Positions 41,828 to 48,995 of a stretch of 64,000 nucleotides of DNA are shown here, in pieces. The stretch comes from an uncultured Porphyromonadaceae bacterium (GTDB lineage Bacteria; Bacteroidota; Bacteroidia; Bacteroidales; Muribaculaceae), in the NCBI GenBank assembly GCA_900550395.1, contig URSD01000009.1:6692-70691 (forward strand), written 5' to 3'. Below the pieces are notes generated by a model. That model was given only the letters and a program-made list of their open reading frames with translations. It ran no database searches and had not been told where the DNA came from. The stretch's first letter is position 1. Every line of letters starts with the position of its first letter. Position numbers and translations under genes: made by a program.

Positions 41828-42112
41828 CAACCCGCGCTTGTCGCGGGTTGAATCCGGTTAACCGCGAGTTAAGGAGCGACCAAAGGGAGCGACATACTCG
41901 CGGAAGAAGCATCACAAACGCATCAACCCGCCGGATGGCGGGTTGCACGACGTCCGGGTTTATTGTCAGATTTTCAGAATATTTCGCGGCCGCCAGAGGC
42001 TGTGCAACCCGCCATCCGGCGGGTTGATGCCCTTTACCGAACCTACCGCGGATACGGCGCCACGCGCCTTAATCCGCGGCTAACCGGATTTTACCCGCCA
42101 TCCGGCGGGTAA
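41828..42112. repeat. Nested palindromic repeat element, about 285 bases
   Basis: No gene. Outer hairpins: CAACCCGCG/CGCGGGTTG (41828-41850) and TTACCCGCC/GGCGGGTAA (42091-42112). Next, an inverted pair matching at 21 of 24 bases (41851-41874 and 42067-42090, starting AATCCGGTTA and ending TAACCGGATT). Inside, an exact 29-base inverted pair (41920-41948 and 42002-42030), each arm itself a hairpin around CAACCCGCC and GGCGGGTTG. The centre is a 53-base spacer. The mirror order suggests one REP/BIME-like or non-autonomous element. The flanks 41798-41827 and 42113-42217 show nothing further. Confidence 0.75.
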
Positions 42113-42217
42113 TCTCCGATGAATAGGGCTTATATGGAGGTTAATGTCCAATATATAGTATCTTATAACGTTTTACCGGACAGTAATATAAAAAATACCG
42201 ATAACATGCCGGAATAA

Positions 42218-42247
42218 TTGATTCATTAAAAAATTTTATTATATTTG
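42218..42247 (+). promoter_or_regulatory. Promoter of the unknown secreted protein
   Basis: TTG (42218-42220), a 19-base gap, then TATATTTG (42240-42247) followed by CAG, about 20 bases before the ATG. Confidence 0.65.
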
Positions 42248-42267
42248 CAGAAATTTCGTTTTCCGCA

Positions 42268-42966
42268 ATGTTAAACATGACTATTTCCAAAAAATTCCGC
42301 TTTTCTAAAACACTTTGCCTGCTTCTGCTTATCCTGACGAACATATGCGCATTTACCGCACATGCGAAAGATGCAGAAAGCAATGTGTTGCGCATTGACG
42401 GCGGATACAGTGCCGAACTTCAGTTCTGTAACGAATCCGGTAAAGGACAAGCTTTCGAATCAGGCACAACAATTTATTATCTCTACCCGACAAAGGACGG
42501 CAGATACAGCGTTGAATATGACAAATACGCCGACAGCATAAGTTGCGATGCAAATTACACCCTGAAAAGTGCAAAGCATCTTGTACTGGACGTGCTTACG
42601 GAATTTTGGCCCATCCCCGGCAAAGCAGATCAGCATGCCACATACCGCGACACGACCGTGACACGCGACATGCGCCCGTTCATAACGCGCGACAACGAGA
42701 AAATAAGGAAAGCCATCGGTTTCTCCTCCGATATACGCCAATGGCAGATCACCGATACATATCTGCCATCAGGACAGTTAGGGTCGATGGTACAACAATC
42801 CGAATTCATCGGAAACGGTGTCAATTTCCGCCGCATTTTCGGTGCTGTTCCGACCGAGTGCAGAGCAACGATACACGTCACCATCCGTTCGGTTAAGACT
42901 CTGGACGCCAAGGAGGCAAAAACAATACGCAAAGCTGAACGCAAAGAATATCATAAAGAGCGATAG
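42268..42966 (+). CDS. Secreted protein of unknown function
   Basis: 232 residues (or 229 from the ATG at 42277). A signal peptide with a leucine-rich core (KTLCLLLLILTNICAFTAHA) is followed by a soluble domain with a few cysteines (FCNESGKG, SISCDANY, ECRATIHV) and a highly charged C-terminal tail (about 205-232, rich in Lys, Glu and Arg). I recognise no family. It is more AT-rich than its neighbours, has its own promoter, and stands alone between a palindromic repeat and the ROK kinase, which suggests a recent or lineage-specific gene. Confidence 0.7.
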   Translation: MLNMTISKKFRFSKTLCLLLLILTNICAFTAHAKDAESNVLRIDGGYSAELQFCNESGKGQAFESGTTIYYLYPTKDGRYSVEYDKYADSISCDANYTLKSAKHLVLDVLTEFWPIPGKADQHATYRDTTVTRDMRPFITRDNEKIRKAIGFSSDIRQWQITDTYLPSGQLGSMVQQSEFIGNGVNFRRIFGAVPTECRATIHVTIRSVKTLDAKEAKTIRKAERKEYHKER

Positions 42967-43037
42967 CCACAAATACATGCACTTTTTCTCTGCGGGAAGT
43001 GTATATCTCTGCAATTATTGATTTTTAGCACAGGATG

Positions 43038-43069
43038 TTTGCAGCGACGCGAGGTTTTTGTTAATTTTG
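43038..43069 (+). promoter_or_regulatory. Promoter of the ROK kinase gene
   Basis: TTTG (43038-43041), a 20-base gap, then TAATTTTG (43062-43069), 34 bases before the ATG. Confidence 0.75.
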
Positions 43070-43103
43070 TCCAATAAACTCTTAACCTTAACGCATACAA
43101 GAA

Positions 43104-44114
43104 ATGAAACCCTACGTACTGGGCATTGACATCGGCGGCACCAACACCGTTTTCGGCATCGTTGACGCACGCGGCATCGTCATCGCCTCCGACTCCATCA
43201 AGACACAGAAGCACGCAAAAATCGAGGATTACATCGACGAGCTCTACACCGAGGCAACCCGCCTCATCAAGGCCAACGACGCGGAAGATAAGATCTACGG
43301 CATAGGCATAGGCGCCCCCAACGGCAACTACTACACCGGCATGATCGAGAACGCGCCTAACCTGCCCTGGCCCAACGTGCCCCTGGCTAAGCTCGTAACT
43401 GAGAAATTCGGCATTCCAGTAGCCATCACCAACGACGCCAACGCAGCCGCCATCGGCGAAATGACCTATGGCGCCGCACGCGGCATGAAGGACTTCATCA
43501 TGATTACCCTCGGCACGGGCGTAGGCTCGGGCATCGTCATCAACGGTCAGCTGGTCTACGGCCACGACGGCTTCGCCGGCGAGCTGGGCCATCTGATTGT
43601 GAAGCGCAACAACGGCCGCCTCTGCGGCTGCGGACGCACGGGCTGCCTGGAGGCATACTGCTCGGCAACGGGCGTGGCACGTTCGGCACGCGAATTCCTG
43701 GAGATTCGCACCGAGCCCTCCACCCTGCGCGACCTGCCCATCGAATCCATCACCTCTAAGGACGTGTACGACGCCGCCATGAACGGCGACAAGCTGGCCA
43801 AGGACGTCTTCAACTACACCGGCACGATACTGGGCGAAGCACTCGCCGACATGACCGTGTTCTCGTCGCCCGAGGCATTCATCCTCTTCGGCGGCCTCAG
43901 CAAAAGCGGCGACCTGCTCATGAAGCCGCTGCGCGAGGCCATGGACCGCAGCATGCTCAACATCTTCAAGGGCAAACCCAAAGTGCTCCTGAGCGAGCTG
44001 AAGGAAGCCGATGCAGCCGTGCTCGGCGCCAGCGCCCTCGGCTGGGAAGCCAAGCCTACCCCGGCAGCAGCCGCAACGACAGCAGCCGGAGCCGCAGCCG
44101 CAGCGGCTGAATAA
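43104..44114 (+). CDS. ROK-family sugar kinase, probable glucokinase
   Basis: 336 residues; phosphorylates glucose or a related sugar with ATP. The phosphate-1 motif is LGIDIGGTNTVFGI, the catalytic Asp is in TNDANAAAIGE near 111, and the sugar-binding His and Glu are in GFAGELGHLIV. The ROK zinc motif CGCGRTGCLEAYC lies near 173-185. The last 20 or so residues are an Ala/Thr/Pro-rich tail outside the domain. It stands alone with its own promoter and a strong terminator. The precise substrate is inferred from family only. Confidence 0.92.
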   Translation: MKPYVLGIDIGGTNTVFGIVDARGIVIASDSIKTQKHAKIEDYIDELYTEATRLIKANDAEDKIYGIGIGAPNGNYYTGMIENAPNLPWPNVPLAKLVTEKFGIPVAITNDANAAAIGEMTYGAARGMKDFIMITLGTGVGSGIVINGQLVYGHDGFAGELGHLIVKRNNGRLCGCGRTGCLEAYCSATGVARSAREFLEIRTEPSTLRDLPIESITSKDVYDAAMNGDKLAKDVFNYTGTILGEALADMTVFSSPEAFILFGGLSKSGDLLMKPLREAMDRSMLNIFKGKPKVLLSELKEADAAVLGASALGWEAKPTPAAAATTAAGAAAAAAE

Positions 44115-44138
44115 CAGCCTCCCGCCCAACAACAATAC

Positions 44139-44186
44139 GCCACAGCATCGTCAGCCGCCCACAAGGGCGCGACAATGCTGTGGCGC
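44139..44186. terminator. Bidirectional terminator between the ROK kinase and tpx
   Basis: A 15-base stem, CGCCACAGCATCGTC and GACAATGCTGTGGCG with one mismatch, and an 18-base loop. It lies between convergent genes, 24 bases past one stop and 16 from the other; TTT follows on the plus side. Confidence 0.75.
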
Positions 44187-44202
44187 TTTACTATATGACA
44201 GA

Positions 44203-44703
44203 CTACTTCAGCGCGGCTATGGCGGCCTCGTAGTCAGGCTCGTGGGTAATTTCCGACACGAGCTGCGAATATATTATTTTTCTGTCCTCGTCGAGCACGA
44301 AGATGGAGCGCGCGAGCAGTCCGGCCAGCGGACCGTCGACCATCTGCACACCGAACTTCTGGGCGAACAGGGGCGAACGGAAAGCCGATGCGACGACAAC
44401 ATTGTCAATGCCGTTGGCGGTGCAGAAGCGCTCCATGGCGAATGGCAGGTCCATCGACACGCATATCACGGTCGTATTCTTCAGGCCTGCGGCCTCCACG
44501 TTGAAGCGGCGCACCGAAGCAGCGCACACGGGTGTGTCAAGGCTCGGAAATACATTGAGTATCACGCGCCGGTCGAGGAAGTCCATGCAACTGATTTCCT
44601 TGAGATCTTTATCGACGAAAGTGTAACAGGGTGCTTTATCGCCCACTTCGGGCAACGAACCATAGGTGTGGCACGGAGTGCCTTTGAGATAAACGGTTTC
44701 CAT
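44203..44703 (-). CDS. tpx: Thiol peroxidase
   Basis: A 166-residue atypical 2-Cys peroxiredoxin that reduces peroxides with thioredoxin. The peroxidatic Cys is C60 in PSLDTPVCAAS and the resolving Cys is C94 in ERFCTANGID, matching C61 and C95 of E. coli Tpx. The ATG at 44703 (METVYLKGTP) is the family start; upstream codons are not conserved. It lies 84 bases after the TPR-like gene on the same strand. Confidence 0.96.
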   Translation of the reverse strand: METVYLKGTPCHTYGSLPEVGDKAPCYTFVDKDLKEISCMDFLDRRVILNVFPSLDTPVCAASVRRFNVEAAGLKNTTVICVSMDLPFAMERFCTANGIDNVVVASAFRSPLFAQKFGVQMVDGPLAGLLARSIFVLDEDRKIIYSQLVSEITHEPDYEAAIAALK

Positions 44704-44787
44704 ATTCTGATGTATTGCTATGCAGATGTTTCTCTTACATAACAAACAAACGGCGGCAATTGTTGGACCGCTGCGGAAGAATATGGG

Positions 44788-45561
44788 TCAGTTGCCTCCG
44801 CCGGCCATACCCTGCAGGGTCACAAGCTTCTGCAGGTAGCGTATCTGGTCGGCATAGAAAGGATTTTTCTCCGGAAAGCGTGCGGCGAGGTCGCTGATTA
44901 TCTCCAACGCACGGCCGTAGCTGCCGCGTCCTATGAATATGCGGGCAAGGCTCTCGCTGAGAGAGCTGTCGGCCGGCGTTGCAGCCGATTCAGGCGCCGT
45001 CGCGGCCTCGGGCTGCGGTGCAGGTTCGGCAGGTGACGGTTCCTCGGGAGCCGGCATTTCGGAGGGTGTCTGCGCCTCCTCCTCGCGCCGCAGGAAGGCG
45101 TCGATCATCGCGTCCTGGGCGGTCGACGGAGCCGACTGAGGCTGTGCCTCACTATCCTCGAGCAAGTCGGCATACTCCGGCACCGGGTTGAAAATAAGAC
45201 GTTCGAGCAGAGCATCTTCCTCGGGCGATGTCCGGCCATAGGTATCAAGGAAGGTGTCGATGGCCGAATCGGTGCTGACAGGCTCGGCCACGGGCTGCGG
45301 CGGATAGAATGTGGCCGGATCCTCGCCGGGAGCTGCCGCCAACGACGCAAGCGCCTGCTTGTCGGCCGTAAGCACAGCCACGCGGGCGCGCATGGCATCC
45401 GCTTCGCCGGGCTCCGCAAGGCCGTAGCGCAACAGCAGGGCCGGAGCCAGGGGGCTGAAGGGCCAGCGTGCGGCGGCATCGCGCAGCGCGTCGGCCGTCT
45501 CCCGGTCGGGGACGGCTTCGGGGCATGCTGTGATGCGGTGCAGAGCTTCGGCGAATGTCAT
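44788..45561 (-). CDS. TPR-like protein with acidic proline-rich middle, beside lptE
   Basis: 257 residues without signal peptide or membrane segment. The N-terminal part (1-75) is helical and Ala-rich; about 95-195 is low-complexity and rich in Pro, Glu and Ala (PAPEEPSPAEPAPQPEAA); the C-terminal 55 residues (SLSESLARIFIGRGSYGRAL) look like one tetratricopeptide-type unit. It lies 11 bases after lptE, a neighbourhood also found in other Bacteroidales as I recall. Function is unknown; a cytoplasmic scaffold role is only a guess. Confidence 0.75.
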   Translation of the reverse strand: MTFAEALHRITACPEAVPDRETADALRDAAARWPFSPLAPALLLRYGLAEPGEADAMRARVAVLTADKQALASLAAAPGEDPATFYPPQPVAEPVSTDSAIDTFLDTYGRTSPEEDALLERLIFNPVPEYADLLEDSEAQPQSAPSTAQDAMIDAFLRREEEAQTPSEMPAPEEPSPAEPAPQPEAATAPESAATPADSSLSESLARIFIGRGSYGRALEIISDLAARFPEKNPFYADQIRYLQKLVTLQGMAGGGN

Positions 45562-45572
45562 ATCGGGGGAGA

Positions 45573-46109
45573 TTACCAGTTGCCGAGGGTGGCGTTAAAA
45601 ATCAGATTCACAAGTTCCTCGCTTATCTCCTCGCAGAGGCCGTCCTGCACATCGGTGAGCATGAGCGACGCATCGAAATCGCGATAGGCGCTGAACGTCT
45701 GGTCGACGTTATTCTTATCGTTCTTGTTGTCGAGATACTTCACGCGCACACTGATGGTGAGACGCGTCTTGGATGCATAGGCGTTCTCGGTCACAGCCTG
45801 CGGTGTGAGGCTGTAGCCCGTGATTTCACCCTCGAGTTCAAGGTCGGAAGCGCCCTCGACGGTCTGAAGGCGCGTATTGCGCGAGATATAGTCGAGCAGC
45901 TCGTTCTCGAACATCTGCTGCAAGGGCGGATACACCAGCGCGGCACGAATGGGGAACTGCGCCACGCGTATTGTCTTGTAGATGTTGTAGTCGAGCATTG
46001 AGCCGTTGGGCGTGTACGACACCTTGCATGCAGGCAGGGCGACGCACAGCGCCGCCAGCACGAGCAGAGGCCGCACGAGCGCGGCGCATATACGTTTACT
46101 CCAGGCCAT
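45573..46109 (-). CDS. lptE: LPS-assembly lipoprotein LptE
   Basis: 178 residues; the outer-membrane partner of LptD in placing lipopolysaccharide on the surface. The lipoprotein signal ends CVALPAC with Cys at 28. The Bacteroidota LptE pattern follows: KVSYTPNGSMLDYNIYKTI, then a beta-alpha domain with LQTVEGASDLELEGEITGY and SLTPQAVTENAYASKTRLTI. Its start overlaps the end of the sigma-54 activator gene by 14 bases, so the two are translationally linked. Confidence 0.9.
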   Translation of the reverse strand: MAWSKRICAALVRPLLVLAALCVALPACKVSYTPNGSMLDYNIYKTIRVAQFPIRAALVYPPLQQMFENELLDYISRNTRLQTVEGASDLELEGEITGYSLTPQAVTENAYASKTRLTISVRVKYLDNKNDKNNVDQTFSAYRDFDASLMLTDVQDGLCEEISEELVNLIFNATLGNW

Positions 46110-47301
46110 ATTCCTTGATTTTGCGGTAAAGAGTGCGCTCGCTTATCCCCAACTCGGCGGCTGCCGCCTTGCGCCGTCCGAGGTTGCGCTCCAGGGCGTT
46201 GACTATGGCGGCGCGCTCCGTGTCATCGAGCGAGGGCGTGGAGTCGCTTGTGTTGATTTCCATCGGATTCACATCCTCGAGCTTGACGGGCAGCTGAGAA
46301 GGCATTTCCACGTATCCGGTATCGGCAGGCGTGTGACGGTGGCGGCGCACGTCGTCGCCGCCGGCGGCATCGGCGCGTTCCTGAAGCTGACGAATGTCGG
46401 CCTGCATGCGCATTATCATGCCTAACAGCATGTCGCGCTCACGCTCGTAGGTGTGGGCGTCGGAAGCGGCGAGCACGGGCGACATCACCGCACTGCCTGC
46501 CGGCAGATAGCGGCTCATGGCGTCGGCGCTCAGCTCCGAACCGGCCTCGAAAAGGGCGGCCTGCTCCATGACGTTCTTGAGCTGGCGCACATTGCCGGGC
46601 CAGCGGTAGCGGGTGAGCAGGGCGCGCGCGCCGTCGCTCAGCGTCACGCCCGGCATGCGGTAGCGCTCGGCGAAATCGGCGGCAAACTTGCGCGCGAGCA
46701 ACAGAATGTCGCTGCCTCGCTCGCGCAGCGGCGGGATGCCTATCTGCACCGTGCTCAGACGGTAGTACAGGTCCTCGCGGAAGCGACCCTCGGCCACGGC
46801 GCGGGCCATGTCGACGTTGGTGGCGGCCACCACGCGGATGTTGGTGCGCTGTACCTGGCTGGAGCCTACCTTTATGAACTCGCCGCTTTCCAGCACGCGC
46901 AGCAGGCGCGCCTGCGTGGTAAGCGGCAGCTCGGCTACCTCGTCGAGGAATATAGTGCCGCCGTCGGCCTCCTCGAAGTAACCTTTGCGCGAAGCGAGCG
47001 CGCCGGTGAAGGCACCCTTCTCGTGGCCGAACAGCTCGCTGTCAATCGTTCCCTCGGGAATGGCGCCGCAGTTCACGGCGATGTACTTGGCATGCTTGCG
47101 GGCGCTGTACTGGTGGATTATCTTCGGGAAGAACTCCTTGCCGGTGCCGCTTTCGCCTATGATGAGCACGCTCAGGTCGATGGGTGCGACGCGTATGGCA
47201 CGCGCCACGGCCTGAGTAAGGGCCGGAGCACTGCCGACGATGCCCAGCCGCATCTTGGCCTGCTGCACATCCGCTTCGCTTATGTTGGCTACCAATGGCA
47301 T
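46096..47301 (-). CDS. Sigma-54-dependent transcriptional activator without receiver domain
   Basis: 401 residues. The AAA+ domain (about 25-255) has the Walker A IGESGTGKE, the sigma-54 contact loop GAFTGA, Walker B GGTIFLDEVAELPL, and the RYRWPGNVRQLKNV region. A linker with a predicted coiled stretch (MLLGMIMRMQADIRQLQER) leads to a Fis-type helix-turn-helix at the end (RKAAAAELGISERTLYRKIK). No N-terminal sensor is present, so activity is probably set by level or by a partner. The ATG at 47301 gives MPLVANISEADV; earlier codons run into the acyltransferase. The targets are unknown. Confidence 0.92.
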   Translation of the reverse strand: MPLVANISEADVQQAKMRLGIVGSAPALTQAVARAIRVAPIDLSVLIIGESGTGKEFFPKIIHQYSARKHAKYIAVNCGAIPEGTIDSELFGHEKGAFTGALASRKGYFEEADGGTIFLDEVAELPLTTQARLLRVLESGEFIKVGSSQVQRTNIRVVAATNVDMARAVAEGRFREDLYYRLSTVQIGIPPLRERGSDILLLARKFAADFAERYRMPGVTLSDGARALLTRYRWPGNVRQLKNVMEQAALFEAGSELSADAMSRYLPAGSAVMSPVLAASDAHTYERERDMLLGMIMRMQADIRQLQERADAAGGDDVRRHRHTPADTGYVEMPSQLPVKLEDVNPMEINTSDSTPSLDDTERAAIVNALERNLGRRKAAAAELGISERTLYRKIKEYGLE

Positions 47302-47311
47302 ATCAGGGTGA

Positions 47312-48211
47312 TTACTTTTTAGCAGACCTGTCGTCGACGATGTCGGCGTGGAAAGGCGCGGTGCGCAGCTCGTAGGTGCGTGCCTTGAGCCACTCGCCGA
47401 GTTCCTCGACGCTGCCGGCATGGCGCGCTATCTCCTCGGGAGAAATGACCGGTCCGACGCTTACGCGCATTGTAGTGCCGCACTTGCGCCACACCTCGCT
47501 GGGCAGACGCAGGGTGCGCAGCATCCAGTTGATTTTGCCGAATGCGTTGAACAGAAAGCTGTTGGTGCCGTGGAAGAAAATGGGAATCACCGGCACGCGC
47601 AACTGCTTGATAAGGCGTATGACGACAGGCTTCCAGGGGTCGTCCTCAAGCCAGCCGTGGCGGTTGATGATGCTGATGGCTCCCGCCGGGAAGAATCCCA
47701 CGGGATGCCCCGCGCGCACGCGTTCTATCACCTGCTTTATGCCCTGCATCGACACGGCTTTTTTGGCCGGGTCGTCGCTGCCTTTCTGGTCGACGGCGAT
47801 GAAGTTGGGGCGCATGGCCGTGATGCGGTTCAGAATCATGTTCACCATCACCTTGTAGTCGGGACGGCGGCGGCCCACCTCGGCTATGAGCGTGATGCCG
47901 TCGAGCGCGCCGAAGGGATGGTTGCTCACGGTGATGAACGCGCCTTCGGGAAGATGGTCGAGCACATCGGCGCCATCAATCTCCGTAGTGATGCGGAAGT
48001 CCTTCAGCAGCGACTCGGCAAAGGGTACGCCGGGGGTGTCGAAGTACTTGTCGTGTACCGCGTTGACGCGGTCGACCTGCAGCCAGTGGAGCAGACGGTT
48101 GACGAGTTTGTAATGACCGCGCAGACGCGGCACCATGTCCATGACGTCGTCGGCGTCAAGGACGGTGCGCTTCTGCCCGTGAGAGAGTTCGTGTGTCTGT
48201 GGTTCGTCCAT
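47312..48211 (-). CDS. Lysophospholipid/glycerol acyltransferase family protein
   Basis: 299 residues (301 from a GTG at 48217). The PlsC-like catalytic motif NHPFGALDG (H-x4-D form) lies near 95, with FFPAGAIS as the second block and PVIPIFFHGTN as the third. It transfers fatty acyl groups to lysophospholipids, or to aminolipids as in the OlsA/GlsA-type proteins of Bacteroidota; which one cannot be told here. It lies 2 bases after yebC (TGATAATG) and 10 before the sigma-54 activator. Confidence 0.85.
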   Translation of the reverse strand: MDEPQTHELSHGQKRTVLDADDVMDMVPRLRGHYKLVNRLLHWLQVDRVNAVHDKYFDTPGVPFAESLLKDFRITTEIDGADVLDHLPEGAFITVSNHPFGALDGITLIAEVGRRRPDYKVMVNMILNRITAMRPNFIAVDQKGSDDPAKKAVSMQGIKQVIERVRAGHPVGFFPAGAISIINRHGWLEDDPWKPVVIRLIKQLRVPVIPIFFHGTNSFLFNAFGKINWMLRTLRLPSEVWRKCGTTMRVSVGPVISPEEIARHAGSVEELGEWLKARTYELRTAPFHADIVDDRSAKK

Positions 48212-48213
48212 TA

Positions 48214-48948
48214 TCACTCGTCCTCGTCCTCGTCGTCCTCGCGCATATTGTGGAAGACGTTCTGCACGTCCTCGTCGTCCTCAAGCTTGTCGATGAGCTT
48301 GTTGATGGCTTCGCGCTGCTCGGGAGTCACATCCTTGAGGTCGTTGGGAATGCGCTCGAATTCGGAACTGATGATTTCGAAACCGTTGCCTTCGAGATAC
48401 GACTGGATGTCGCTATACGACTCAAACGCGCCGTAGAGCACGATTTCGTCCTCGTCGTTCTCCAGCTCGTCCACGCCGTAGTCTATAAGCTCAAGCTCGA
48501 GGTCGTCGAGGCTTACGCCGTCCTTGGGCTTGATCTTGAATACGCACTTGTGGTCGAAGAGGAAGCTGAGCGAGCCCTGCGTGCCGAGGTTGCCGCCGAG
48601 CTTGTTGAAGTAGGAACGGACGTTGGCAACGGTGCGGGTGTTGTTGTCGGTAGCGGCTTCCACGAAGATGGCGATGCCGTGGGGGCCGTATCCTTCGTAG
48701 GTTATTTCCTTGTAGTCGCCGGCGTCCTTGTCGGTAGCCTTCTTGATAGCGCGGTCCACGGTGTCCTTGGGCATGTTGGCGGCCTTGGCGTTCTGCATGA
48801 GCGCGCGCAGACGGGGATTGGACGACGGGTCGGGGCCGCCGGCCTTGACGGCTATGGTGATTTCCTTGCCCAGGCGGGTGAATGTGCGGCTCATGTTGCC
48901 CCAGCGTTTGAGCTTGCGGGCCTTGCGGTATTCAAATGCTCTTCCCAT
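48214..48948 (-). CDS. yebC: YebC/PmpR-family regulatory or translation-associated protein
   Basis: 244 residues starting MGRAFEYRKARKLKRWGNMS, a close family match, with GGPDPSSNPRLRALMQNAKA and GYGPHGIAIFVEAATDNNTR. Members bind DNA as transcription regulators or assist ribosomes at proline-rich stretches; which applies here is not visible. The last dozen residues are almost all Asp and Glu, encoded by a GAG/GAC run. It lies 47 bases after pheT. Confidence 0.93.
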   Translation of the reverse strand: MGRAFEYRKARKLKRWGNMSRTFTRLGKEITIAVKAGGPDPSSNPRLRALMQNAKAANMPKDTVDRAIKKATDKDAGDYKEITYEGYGPHGIAIFVEAATDNNTRTVANVRSYFNKLGGNLGTQGSLSFLFDHKCVFKIKPKDGVSLDDLELELIDYGVDELENDEDEIVLYGAFESYSDIQSYLEGNGFEIISSEFERIPNDLKDVTPEQREAINKLIDKLEDDEDVQNVFHNMREDDEDEDE

Positions 48949-48995
48949 TGTGGTTGTTGCTTGCTATTGTGGTATTGTTTTGTGTATGCGTTGTT

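Noticed and set aside
41828..42112. CRISPR array
   Set aside because: The repeats are inverted and nested, not direct with regular spacers, and no cas gene is nearby.
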